From: JBBTCJ01 sp038043285
Lineage (GTDB): Bacteria > Planctomycetota > Phycisphaerae > UBA1845
Length of the DNA stretch: 20,845 bases
Assembly: GCA_038043285.1 (NCBI GenBank)
Contig: JBBTCJ010000090.1
Location: 1-20,845, forward strand
Reading direction: 5' to 3'
A program made the position numbers and the translations under genes. This document shows, piece after piece, positions 7,098 through 14,421 of this stretch (the first letter of the stretch is position 1; every line of letters starts with the position of its first letter). The notes under the pieces were generated by a model. It was given only the letters and a program-made list of their open reading frames with translations. It had not been told where the DNA came from and made no database searches.

Positions 7098-8462
7098 TCA
7101 GTCGAAACTGAAGTTCGCGCGGTAAACGTTTCCATCATCAAGATGAACCACCAGTTGCCGGCAGCTTCCCTTCCAGGAGCGGTCCGTCTTCCAGTGGTAC
7201 ATGTAGGTCTGCGACGACGGATCATACGCAAGCACCGTCCCGCCGGTGGAGACCGTCGATTCGCCGCCGACGGTCAGGTCCGTCGAGCCGCAGGCGATGG
7301 CCGAGGACTTCGGATACCCCGACATCAGGACGTCCAGACCAAAATCACCTCCCAGACGGAACTTCACGACAACCGATGCGCCGGCCTTCGCGCGATTGAC
7401 AGCCGGGAGGTTTGCAATCGGACGCTCGAATCCGCCGAAACCGTAGACCGAAGTTCCCTGGCATTCACCCTGAACGCAGACGTCATCGTCCGTACCCGCC
7501 CATCCATCGTCGCAAGGCGTGCCGTCAGCACTGGGCGGATCCAGGCAGACCCCCGTGGCCGGATCGCAGGCCGCGTCGTGGCATTGGTCCATCGATTCAC
7601 AGACCACGTCGAAGCAGAGGTCGTCAATGCCCCAACACTCTCCCGCCGTGCACGCGTCGTGGAACGTGTCCGGATCGCCGTCGTCGCATGAAACGCCGTC
7701 GGAGAGCGCGAAGTAGCGGCAATCGCCCGTCAGGCGTACGCAAACCACCCCGTGGCATTGATCGGGCGAGGCGCAAACCACGCCTTGACAATAATTGAAC
7801 TCGCCGGCGCAGACGCCTTTCGTGCACACGTCGTCGGTAGTCATCGCGTTGAAGTCGTTGCAAGACGTGCCGTCGGGAGCGAGCGCATACACGCAGCCGC
7901 TGGTGGCCGGGTCGCAGGTTCCCTTGCCGAGGCAGTCGTCGTACGGCGGGCAGCCGACGTTGTAACAAAGGTTGTACACGCCCGCGCACACGCCATCCGT
8001 ACACACGTCGTTGTCGGTGGCGGCGTTGAAGTCATGGCACCGGGTGCCGTCCGGCAGAGGCGGGTAGACGCATCCGCTGGTCGCCGGGTCGCACGTTCCG
8101 GCACCGTGACAGTCGTCGTAGGGTGGACATCCGACGTTGTAACAAAGGTTGTAGACACCCGCGCACAGCCCGCTCGTACACACGTCGTTATCGGTCGCGG
8201 CGTTGAAGTCGTTGCACGCCGTGCCGTCCGGAAGCGGAGCGCGCACACAGTTGCCGGTCGTCGGATCGCAGATCCCGGCGTCGTGGCAATCATCAATCGC
8301 TGAGCAGACGTACCCGGCACAGAGGTCAACTCCGTCCTCCGCGGCCAGCGAAACTCCGCAAGGGGTTCCCGTTGCCAGGAACACAAGACAGAGGATGCTT
8401 CGCCGACGGCAGGTTGTGTGCGCGGAACGAGCGCCGAGCGAGTTGGACGCAGCTTCTCTCAT
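7098..8462 (-). CDS. Secreted Cys-rich repeat protein with C-terminal PxKF-type domain
   Basis: A 454-residue exported protein. The N-terminus has a long basic segment (RRR at 19-21), then a hydrophobic core (about 23-40) and likely cleavage near AA-EDG. Five tandem units follow, beginning at residues 47, 106, 165, 224 and 282, each of 58-59 residues with about eight cysteines in the pattern LC-V-C-DxC-CDPATG-C-PDGT-C-D-DVC-G-C-G. They resemble the extracellular Cys-rich repeats of Dictyostelium-type and myxobacterial/planctomycete proteins. The C-terminal 115 residues (FGGF, AKAGASVVVKFRLGGDFGLDVLMSGYPKS, YMYHWKTDRSWKGSCRQLVVHLDDG, YRANFSF) match the PxKF domain found at the end of secreted bacterial proteins, though the eponymous Pro is Val here (VVKF). 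The start at ATG 8462 has a purine-rich GGGGGAAGGAA upstream. Likely an extracellular structural or binding protein. It converges with the protease gene, leaving a 97-nt gap with no clear terminator. Confidence 0.82.
   Translation of the reverse strand: MREAASNSLGARSAHTTCRRRSILCLVFLATGTPCGVSLAAEDGVDLCAGYVCSAIDDCHDAGICDPTTGNCVRAPLPDGTACNDFNAATDNDVCTSGLCAGVYNLCYNVGCPPYDDCHGAGTCDPATSGCVYPPLPDGTRCHDFNAATDNDVCTDGVCAGVYNLCYNVGCPPYDDCLGKGTCDPATSGCVYALAPDGTSCNDFNAMTTDDVCTKGVCAGEFNYCQGVVCASPDQCHGVVCVRLTGDCRYFALSDGVSCDDGDPDTFHDACTAGECWGIDDLCFDVVCESMDQCHDAACDPATGVCLDPPSADGTPCDDGWAGTDDDVCVQGECQGTSVYGFGGFERPIANLPAVNRAKAGASVVVKFRLGGDFGLDVLMSGYPKSSAIACGSTDLTVGGESTVSTGGTVLAYDPSSQTYMYHWKTDRSWKGSCRQLVVHLDDGNVYRANFSFD
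7446..8324 (-). repeat. Five tandem 177-bp units encoding the Cys-rich repeats
   Basis: The period is 59 codons (58 in the last two units). Units 2 and 3 (protein residues 106-223) are almost identical, sharing LCYNVGCPPYDDC and GTCDPATSGCVY word for word, and their DNA is nearly the same. Units 4 and 5 have diverged. This points to a recent internal duplication at units 2-3. Confidence 0.8.
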
Positions 8463-8698
8463 TTCCTTCCCCCTTGCCGATCCGCGTTCGCAACGACCGC
8501 GCCCGGACTTTCAATGGGAATGTACGATCAGTTTTCGGAAGGGGTCCTGGTTAAGCTGTGCCGCGTATGCGGGTGGACAGGCCGATAACCCGTCCGACCG
8601 CAGCGGCATGGGGCTGCGCCACACAGCGTAAAGAACGCGCCGCTCGCTCAATGGGTGCTAAGGGCTTTATAACCTGCCGTACGAGCTGCGGGCTGCTC

Positions 8699-8721
8699 CC
8701 CTTGACGCAAAGTGTCAAGGG
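8699..8721 (-). terminator. Stem-loop immediately after the flippase-like gene stop
   Basis: On the minus strand an 8-bp perfect stem CCCTTGAC / GTCAAGGG with a 7-nt loop begins one base after the TGA stop (8724-8722). It is followed by GAGCAGCC rather than a T-run. The placement suggests a transcript end or a 3' stabilising hairpin. Confidence 0.45.
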
Positions 8722-9909
8722 TCAACCCGTGCAGGCGAGGTCGGATTTCGACGACGCCGATGGGGACGGCGAATCGAAATCCACGGCCGGCACGTCCTGC
8801 GGCCGATACGAGCCGGTCAGTGTCACCAGCAAACCCGGCAAGGCACAGATGAACACCACGATGCGGATCGCCAGCGCCATGCACACGATCTGCGAAGGGC
8901 TGCCGAAGGGGGCGAACAACAGTCGATAGGCGAGTTCCACCGTACCCAAACCCTGTGGAGGTCCGGGAAGAGCTTGGATCAGGGATCCGGTATAAAAATA
9001 GGCGAAAAACTCCGGAACCTCGCGCCAGCCCGCGTTCAGCGATAGCGCCAGCGCGGTCAGCAGGTAGGCGGTCAACGCCAGTCCCTGCAGAAACGCCGTC
9101 AAGGCGATCGAGGCCGCAAGTACGGACCAGCGTCCAGCCAGCGCGCGCACGGCTGCGTCCGCCCGGCGAAGATGAGCAAGCCAGGCAAATCGACCGACCC
9201 AAACCACGGGGATCCGCAGGCGGTGGAACCACGGCGAGGCGTAGATGCCGGTCCCCACGAGCCCCAGGCATCCCGCGCCCGCAACGTAAGGTTTCAGCAC
9301 CGACAACGGGCCCGTCGAGGGACTCAGGAAGACGATCAACCCGGTCACCAGAAGGAGCGTCCCCAACCCGACGATGCGATCGAGGACCACGGTGGTCACC
9401 GCCTCGGTGCGACGGTCCGTGTGCAGCGAGACGAAATACGCCTTGAACGCATCGCCGGCGTGCGATCCCAGCGGCGTGGCGAAGTTCAGGAAGTTGCCGG
9501 CTAGTGACAGCTTGAGGCACTCCCAGAATGAAACGGTGATCCCCTGAGCGCCAAGCAGCCATCGGAACCGAAGGGCTTGCAGCAGGACCACCGGGAGGTT
9601 CACCAGGATCGCCAGGAGCAACAGTCCCTTGCGGCTTCGTCCCCAGGCGGTTCGCAGTCCGTAGGTGATGCCGGGCGATCCCTTCTTGTCCAGCACCACG
9701 GACGTCCGGGAAAGAACCCTCGTCTCGCCCCCGGAATGCTCGACGGTCACGGCGTCGCCGTTCTCCGCAACCCGCCCCATCAGCCGCTCGCCTGAGCGCA
9801 ACCTGACTTCGTCGTTCCAGGTGACGCCCTGCGCGACCAAATAGACCGCTGCCACGCAAATCATCGCGCGCATGGCGTGGAAGAGTCTTTTCCTGCTCTT
9901 CGCCGACAT
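8722..9909 (-). CDS. LPG-synthase-TM / flippase-like integral membrane protein with an N-terminal extracytoplasmic insert
   Basis: A 395-residue polytopic membrane protein. Residues 11-29 form a first hydrophobic segment. Residues 32-76 are a polar, beta-rich stretch (NDEVRLRSGERLMGRV, TVEHSGGETRVLSRTSVVL). From residue 94 on there are about seven further hydrophobic helices. The segments LSLAGNFLNFATPLGSHAGDAFKAY (134-158), LDRIVGLGTL (176-185) and LPGPPQGLGTVE (314-325) are the characteristic blocks of the lysylphosphatidylglycerol synthase transmembrane family, also called flippase-like. It lacks the soluble transferase domain of MprF, so it probably moves or anchors a lipid-linked substrate rather than aminoacylating lipid. 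The insert is not typical of the family and resembles the N-terminal segment of the peptidase encoded upstream. The start at ATG 9909 has GGAGA 8 nt upstream. The tail after residue 368 is hydrophilic and variable. Confidence 0.85.
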   Translation of the reverse strand: MSAKSRKRLFHAMRAMICVAAVYLVAQGVTWNDEVRLRSGERLMGRVAENGDAVTVEHSGGETRVLSRTSVVLDKKGSPGITYGLRTAWGRSRKGLLLLAILVNLPVVLLQALRFRWLLGAQGITVSFWECLKLSLAGNFLNFATPLGSHAGDAFKAYFVSLHTDRRTEAVTTVVLDRIVGLGTLLLVTGLIVFLSPSTGPLSVLKPYVAGAGCLGLVGTGIYASPWFHRLRIPVVWVGRFAWLAHLRRADAAVRALAGRWSVLAASIALTAFLQGLALTAYLLTALALSLNAGWREVPEFFAYFYTGSLIQALPGPPQGLGTVELAYRLLFAPFGSPSQIVCMALAIRIVVFICALPGLLVTLTGSYRPQDVPAVDFDSPSPSASSKSDLACTG

Positions 9910-10013
9910 CGGGGGCTTCTCCGCGCGCCAAGCGGTACGGCCTCGGCGCGCACCGCCATGTTATCGGCACTTTGAACGCCCCGACATTGAGGCCGCCTGA
10001 GAATCCCGCGGAA

Positions 10014-11498
10014 CTAGGGACCGACCGTCACGGCGCCCTGGCCATCGTCCGGCGACCCGATCTGCGGAGTCCAGTTGGGATCCTGTGCCCGCACCTGCGC
10101 ACGCCAATCCGACTCCAGTTGAACCAACGCCAGCCCGTCGAATGCCGCGGACAACGCGATCTCAACCGTTTCGCCCTGCTTGAGATGCCGCACGAAATCA
10201 GCCAGTCGGCGAGAACCCAGAACGTCCAGAAACGCGACCACGCTGTGCGCCAACGCGTACTGATGCACCTCGATCGGACCCCTGTTTGCCAGCAGCGGCG
10301 CGATCGGCCAATCGTGCCGCGCGTACTGCCGTGCCAGGAGCGCGGCGTTCTCGGCCGTGACGCCGTGATCGCCCAGAACTCTCTCGACCATCATCTCGGC
10401 CAACCCCTCGTTGACCCAGTGCGGGATCAGACCTGGCGCATGCAATCGATGCAAAAAGGCGTGCGTTCCCTCGTGTACCAGCGTCGCGGCGAAGCGATCG
10501 TCGTCGATCTGGGAATCCCCGGATCGAACCAGCACCACGTGAACGTGGCCGGTTCGCTCGCTCGAGCGGGTATACCCGACGGCGTCGGAGGCCGCATGAC
10601 CGTCGAACGTTCTGGCGAACTTGCGGAACCTGCCTTGTGCCCGAAAACAAAACATCGGGCATTTCGCCAGGAAAACGCGTTCCGTCGGATCCAGGCCAAA
10701 CTGCGCCCCCAGCGCAGCGTACATGGCTTCCGACCAGTGGGCCAATCGTGGTCGATCGCGGAACGGCCAATCGGTCCAGATGAGAAAGTGTTCGGTTTCG
10801 ACGAGCACCATGTCCTTCCCCAGCGTAGCACGGACTGTTTCGCCGAAATCAAGATACGTCTTGTGAACCGCTTCGCGCACGTCATCGGGAACCTCGCCGA
10901 CGGACAACCACTCGACGCCGACGTCGGGCCAGGCGTCCGAGCCTCGGTCATCCCCGGCCGGCGCATCGGGAGCATCGCCCTTGTCCGCGGCCGCCGGCGT
11001 GTCCGGCATGACCCGCGGCGCTTCGTCCGCGTCCGCCGCCGGGGTGTCGAGGGGGCCCGGTTCGCGCCGCGTGGCTTTTCGGAAATCGTCGAGCGCCGCC
11101 TGGATCTTCGCCGCGTAGCGGCGATCCTGTTTCTCGGCGGCCTGGAAGGAGTTTGTCGCCAAGTCGTTGCGGCCCTGGGCGAGGGCGAATCGACCCAACT
11201 CAAAATGGTCCTCGGCGCTGAAACCCTTTTCGCCGCCGCGCGTGCTCTGCATCAGTTGTTTTCGGATCCAGATCGCCGAGCCGGCATCCAGCTCGGTCCA
11301 CGCGAAAACGAACGGAACGCCGCCGCGCAGGACGACCAGACCGTGATCCGTGGAATCCAAGACCTCCCCGTGAACCGCGCCGCCGGTGCGAAGCTTGAGT
11401 TCCACAGCAGGGCGCGGCGCGGCAGGCCCAGCCGCCATCGCCGGCCGCAACAGCGCGAGCGAGCACCCCATCAGGAGAACCACCAGACCCCGAGGCAC
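10014..11498 (-). CDS. Exported putative gluzincin-type zinc metallopeptidase
   Basis: A 494-residue protein from GTG 11498, with a signal peptide MPRG-LVVLLMGCSLALLRPAMA cleaved near residue 22. Residues 32-80 form a beta-rich domain (VELKLRTGGAVHGEVLDS, GLVVLRGG). A helical, repeat-like segment follows (97-141, HFELGRFALAQGRNDLATNSFQAAEKQ). Residues 145-190 are an Ala/Asp/Pro linker. The catalytic part has HEGTH (342-346) and NEGLAE (363-368) 17 residues later, the HExxH...E arrangement of gluzincins such as the peptidase MA group, with Zn ligands H342, H346 and probably E368 or E364. The substrate is unknown. A frame open to 11771 was rejected because it reads through palindromic repeats. 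ATG 11471 is an alternative start but lacks a basic n-region. LMGC at 9-12 could be read as a weak lipobox. The flippase-like gene follows after 104 nt. Confidence 0.75.
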   Translation of the reverse strand: MPRGLVVLLMGCSLALLRPAMAAGPAAPRPAVELKLRTGGAVHGEVLDSTDHGLVVLRGGVPFVFAWTELDAGSAIWIRKQLMQSTRGGEKGFSAEDHFELGRFALAQGRNDLATNSFQAAEKQDRRYAAKIQAALDDFRKATRREPGPLDTPAADADEAPRVMPDTPAAADKGDAPDAPAGDDRGSDAWPDVGVEWLSVGEVPDDVREAVHKTYLDFGETVRATLGKDMVLVETEHFLIWTDWPFRDRPRLAHWSEAMYAALGAQFGLDPTERVFLAKCPMFCFRAQGRFRKFARTFDGHAASDAVGYTRSSERTGHVHVVLVRSGDSQIDDDRFAATLVHEGTHAFLHRLHAPGLIPHWVNEGLAEMMVERVLGDHGVTAENAALLARQYARHDWPIAPLLANRGPIEVHQYALAHSVVAFLDVLGSRRLADFVRHLKQGETVEIALSAAFDGLALVQLESDWRAQVRAQDPNWTPQIGSPDDGQGAVTVGP

Positions 11499-11504
11499 GC
11501 CGCT

Positions 11505-11531
11505 GGCACGGGCGGCTTGTCCGCCCGTGCC
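11505..11531. repeat. Large perfect hairpin (REP-like) next to the peptidase start
   Basis: An 11-bp perfect stem GGCACGGGCGG / CCGCCCGTGCC with a 5-nt loop. It lies 6 nt upstream of the chosen GTG, so if transcribed it could hinder ribosome access. GC-rich palindromes with this GGCACGGGC core recur in planctomycete intergenic DNA as far as I recall; that is background knowledge and not shown by this window. Confidence 0.6.
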
Positions 11532-11690
11532 GGCATCAACCGCAAGCTGCCGGCGCCACTCCCCGCGGGGTTCACCGGGTGCATCCGTCCAACCACCCGG
11601 CCTGTCGATTGGTTTCCGCTGAAGCGCAGCGAGGAAATCGCCGGGGATGAGAGCAATTTCGCTTTTTGTGTAGCGTCGCCCTTCACGGGC

Positions 11691-11710
11691 GGCGCTTCCA
11701 AGGAAGCGCC
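11691..11710. repeat. Near-perfect palindrome in the peptidase-hflX gap
   Basis: GGCGCTTCC and GGAAGCGCC form a 9-bp stem around two A residues. The sequence is distinct from the 11505-11531 hairpin. No U-tract follows on either strand. Confidence 0.5.
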
Positions 11711-11727
11711 GCGGATAAACCGCGACA

Positions 11728-11761
11728 CTGCACAGAAACTGATTTTGCTCTAGCTGTGCAG
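11728..11761 (-). terminator. Stem-loop downstream of hflX
   Basis: An 8-bp perfect stem CTGCACAG / CTGTGCAG with an 18-nt loop begins 24 nt after the hflX stop on the minus strand. There is no T-run after it, so a terminator role is tentative. Confidence 0.3.
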
Positions 11762-11785
11762 GATGAGCCATGGTCAGCGGAGGTT

Positions 11786-13291
11786 TCAGGAGTCGCGGCG
11801 GTCGTCGTCAATCGCCCCGCGTTCCGGCGACGACGGGTGGCCCCCCAACGACGCGGCCTCGTTGTCTGACGAAGCCGTCTCCGAGCCGGTTCGCGGTGCG
11901 TCATCGCGATCGAGGACACGGATTTCCCGGAAGCGACCTAGCAGTTGAGCGAAGTGGGCTCGGTTCGCCTTGAGGTCCAGTTCCACGTGTTCGGTCGTGT
12001 AGCGTCGATCAAGCACTTCGCTCCACTGTCCCAGTTCAGAGAGCGCCTTGCCCGCGGCATGGGGAACCCAAACGGTGGCGTGGACGGCGTCGCCTTCGAA
12101 CCGTCGAAGCACTTCCGCCTGTAACCCGTCCAGCCCGTCGCCGGTCAATGCCGAAATGGGCATCACGTCGCTGCGATTGCGAGCGAGCATCTCCGCGAGC
12201 GCCAGATCGTCGGCGACGTCCACCTTGTTCAGCAGCGTGATCCGCGGGATGCCGTCGCAACCCAGGCTCTTGAGCACCTCCTCCACCGACTCCATCTGTT
12301 GCCACGCCGATGAAGCGGAAATGTCCACGACGTGCAGGAGCAGGTTGGCGTGGATGGCCTCTTCCAGCGTAGCCCGAAACGACGCGACGAGGTGGTGGGG
12401 CAAGTCCCGGATAAACCCGACGGTGTCCGAAAGCAGCACCGATCGCCCCTCGCCCAGCGACCATCGCGCGGTCTTGGTCTCCAACGTCGCAAAGAGCATG
12501 TCCGCCGCGAACTGACCGGCCCCCGTCAGGCGATTGAGCAGCGTCGTCTTGCCCGAGTTCGTATACCCGACCAGCGAGACGGTGAACTGATCGGACCGCG
12601 AGCGGACCTCGCGCTGCTTGCGCTGGTCGATGTCGGCGATCTCCCGTTTGAGGAAGGAGATGCGATCGCGGACCACGCGGCGGTCGACTTCGATCTGCCG
12701 TTCACCCGGTCCACGCGTGCCCACGCCGCCGACCGCGCCGGCCGCCGTCCCGCCCCCCGCGCCGGCGATTCGCTCCAGGTGCGTCCACATTCCCCGAAGG
12801 CGCGGCGACGTGTACTCCAGCTGAGCCAGTTCGACCTGAAGCTGCGCCTCCCGCGTCCTCGCCCGCAACGCGAAGATATCAAGGATCAACTCGCTGCGGT
12901 CGATCACCTTGCAGGCGACGATTTCCTCCAGGCCGCGGATCTGCCGGGGGGCAAGGTCGTTGTCGAAGACCACCGCGTCCGCCTGGTTGGCCGTCACCCG
13001 CTCAGCAAGCTCCTGGGCCTTTCCCCTCCCCAGCGCGTACCCCGGCGACAACGTCGACCGCTTCTGGATCATCTGATCGACGACCTCGACGCCGGCAGCC
13101 TCAGTCAACGCCCGGAGTTCTGCCAACGGATCCCGGAAGTCAATCCTGGCGTGCGGGAGCAGGATCGACACCAACACGGCACGCTCCGGTTTGCGATCCG
13201 ACTCGGCGCGCTGGGGTTCGCGGAAGCCGCGCTGCGCCCTCTGATCCTTGTCCCGATTCCCCGGTGTGGATGAACGAATGGAATGCCTCAT
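11786..13291 (-). CDS. hflX: Ribosome-associated GTPase HflX
   Basis: HflX binds the 50S subunit and splits or rescues stalled ribosomes under stress. The 501-residue protein has the family's N-terminal domain (about 38-160, with LSPGYALGRGKAQEL and VVFDNDLAPRQIRGLEE). The HflX linker signature GTRGPGERQIEVDRR is at 191-205, followed by a coiled-coil-like charged helix (205-232). The G domain has G1 GYTNSGKTT (242-250), a G2/switch I region FATLETKT (267-274), G3 DTVGF (289-293), G4 NKVD (355-358) and G5 SAL (380-382). The C-terminal domain ends near 462. A hydrophilic tail of about 40 residues follows (DDAPRTGSETASSD...), longer than usual. ATG 13291 is preferred (AGGCG upstream). An in-frame codon at 13342 would add 17 unconserved residues. 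Also unusual is an N-terminal basic stretch (1-37). Confidence 0.94.
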   Translation of the reverse strand: MRHSIRSSTPGNRDKDQRAQRGFREPQRAESDRKPERAVLVSILLPHARIDFRDPLAELRALTEAAGVEVVDQMIQKRSTLSPGYALGRGKAQELAERVTANQADAVVFDNDLAPRQIRGLEEIVACKVIDRSELILDIFALRARTREAQLQVELAQLEYTSPRLRGMWTHLERIAGAGGGTAAGAVGGVGTRGPGERQIEVDRRVVRDRISFLKREIADIDQRKQREVRSRSDQFTVSLVGYTNSGKTTLLNRLTGAGQFAADMLFATLETKTARWSLGEGRSVLLSDTVGFIRDLPHHLVASFRATLEEAIHANLLLHVVDISASSAWQQMESVEEVLKSLGCDGIPRITLLNKVDVADDLALAEMLARNRSDVMPISALTGDGLDGLQAEVLRRFEGDAVHATVWVPHAAGKALSELGQWSEVLDRRYTTEHVELDLKANRAHFAQLLGRFREIRVLDRDDAPRTGSETASSDNEAASLGGHPSSPERGAIDDDRRDS

Positions 13292-13399
13292 GTTCGCCTG
13301 CGTGCGCCCGCCGAAAGTGCAACCTGCTCCATCGCTGTCCATCCAGCGAAGCGAAAAATCTCCCCGTGGGAAAGCTCCGCGCGGTGTGAGCTTCCTCGC

Positions 13400-13603
13400 T
13401 CACCGCTCCAGGGATTCACCCGACGAGTCCGGCGGCGCGGTGGTCTCGAACCAGCGGCGAACTTGCCGCTCCAGTTCCGGGTTGAGCTTGGTGATGCTGT
13501 TCTGGATGGCAAGCCCTGCACCCCGGCAGCGGTCGATGACCTGCCGCGACGTGACGCCCAATTCCCGCGCCAACTCCTTGACTTTGATCCCCTTCTTGGC
13601 CAC
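13400..13603 (-). CDS. Free-standing IF-2 N-terminal-domain protein (67 aa)
   Basis: The whole protein is essentially one IF2_N domain: GIKVKELARELGVTSRQVIDRC (5-26), a short helix-turn, then LAIQNSITKLNPELERQV (31-48), as in the repeated N-terminal module of initiation factor IF-2. No GTPase or other translation-factor domain follows. It starts at GTG 13603 with no Shine-Dalgarno sequence. A -10-like GATAAT lies 8 nt upstream, so the mRNA may be leaderless. It lies 108 nt upstream of hflX on the same strand, which hints at a translation- or ribosome-related role. The function of isolated IF2_N proteins is not established; they may bind RNA or the ribosome. Confidence 0.78.
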   Translation of the reverse strand: MAKKGIKVKELARELGVTSRQVIDRCRGAGLAIQNSITKLNPELERQVRRWFETTAPPDSSGESLER

Positions 13604-13611
13604 GCATCGGG

Positions 13612-13639
13612 ATTATCGCCGGACGCCGATGCCGCACAA
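13612..13639 (-). promoter_or_regulatory. Putative promoter for the IF-2N protein, leaderless geometry
   Basis: On the minus strand, -10 GATAAT (13617-13612) is preceded by a 16-nt spacer and a weak -35 TTGTGC (13639-13634). The distance from the -10 to the GTG is 8 nt, so transcription would start at or next to the start codon. The same GATAATCC string occurs in the rhodanese promoter. Confidence 0.35.
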
Positions 13640-13737
13640 CCGGTCCAGACGTTTGACGCCGCGAGGCGGGGAACGGCGAAGGACGGCTCGGAGGGGGCTG
13701 ATCGCGGCGCGGACACAAGACCCCGCGAGAACATCCG

Positions 13738-14322
13738 TCAGGGCGTCGCGTGGGATCGAAGGCTCTCGTAGTCGCGTTCCCCGGCGCCGCCCTGTTCGAC
13801 GGGAAACCCTAGCGTAGACCACCCCTCGCGGGTGATTTGCCCGGTGGGCAACGTCTCGCCGCCGAACCCGCCGAGCATGTTGTGGGCATGTTGAAAGCCG
13901 GCCTCGCGGAGAAGCTGGCAGGCGGACGCCGATCGTCTCCCGCTTTTGCATCCAACGATCAACTTCGCGTCTTTCGGGAAGCGAGACCGGACAACGTCAA
14001 GGAATCTTGGATTGGGTTCCATCTTCCCGACGGCTGGGTTGACCTCGGCGTAGGGAACGTTCCATGCCCCCGCGGGCCTCCCGGCGTTGAACTCCGACAC
14101 CGTTCGCACGTCCAGGTAGACGTAGTCGGTCTCCAGAAGCTGCCTGGCCTGTTCCGGCGTGACGTCGGGTGGAAGCATATCCCTCTTCGTTCGAGATTCC
14201 TCTTTGCCACGGGCGGCGTCCGATCCCGGTCGAGTTCCGCCGCACCGGCCGCAGCCCATGACCGCCACACCGAGGGTCGCCCCCAAAACCACGATCGCCG
14301 GCAGACCTTTAAGTCGGCTCAT
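13738..14322 (-). CDS. Rhodanese-domain lipoprotein
   Basis: A 194-residue exported lipoprotein. An n-region with Arg and Lys, a hydrophobic core (7-22) and a lipobox ending VMGC put the lipidated cysteine at residue 24. A further Cys at 27 and a Gly/Arg/Lys-rich spacer follow. The rhodanese domain (52-178) has VYLDVRTVSEFNAGRPAGAWNVPY (68-91) and the active-site loop CKSGRRS with catalytic C125. The CKSGRRS loop is typical of single-domain sulfurtransferases of the PspE/GlpE kind, so sulfurtransferase or thiol-relay activity in the periplasm is expected. The start at ATG 14322 has no Shine-Dalgarno sequence, and a promoter lies right against it. It is transcribed divergently from sppA across 99 nt. 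Confidence 0.88.
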   Translation of the reverse strand: MSRLKGLPAIVVLGATLGVAVMGCGRCGGTRPGSDAARGKEESRTKRDMLPPDVTPEQARQLLETDYVYLDVRTVSEFNAGRPAGAWNVPYAEVNPAVGKMEPNPRFLDVVRSRFPKDAKLIVGCKSGRRSASACQLLREAGFQHAHNMLGGFGGETLPTGQITREGWSTLGFPVEQGGAGERDYESLRSHATP

Positions 14323-14328
14323 AGTTGG

Positions 14329-14359
14329 ATTATCATCCGCTAGTTCCGCGCGCCGTCAA
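14329..14359 (-). promoter_or_regulatory. Putative promoter abutting the rhodanese start codon
   Basis: On the minus strand, -35 TTGACG (14359-14354, five of six consensus bases), a 19-nt spacer, then -10 GATAAT (14334-14329, five of six); TGATAA shifted by one gives an 18-nt spacer. Only 6 nt separate the -10 from ATG 14322, so the expected start site is at the A of the ATG. This predicts a leaderless mRNA and explains the missing RBS. Confidence 0.45.
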
Positions 14360-14421
14360 GCGTGACCGTCGGCGCGGGATGAACCAATGCTTATCCAACC
14401 GCCCCGGCAAGGAGGCCAACC

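Noticed and set aside
8648..9970. Alternative 440-codon minus-strand frame over the flippase-like gene
   Set aside because: Arg-rich out-of-frame translation, whereas the 8722-9909 frame gives membrane helices and family motifs.
9972..11753. Plus-strand open frame of 593 codons
   Set aside because: Antisense to the HEGTH peptidase gene, which has a signal peptide and catalytic motif; the plus-strand product has no recognisable feature.
11499..11771. N-terminal extension of the metallopeptidase to 11771
   Set aside because: It would be translated through two palindromic repeats and would bury the signal peptide in mid-protein.
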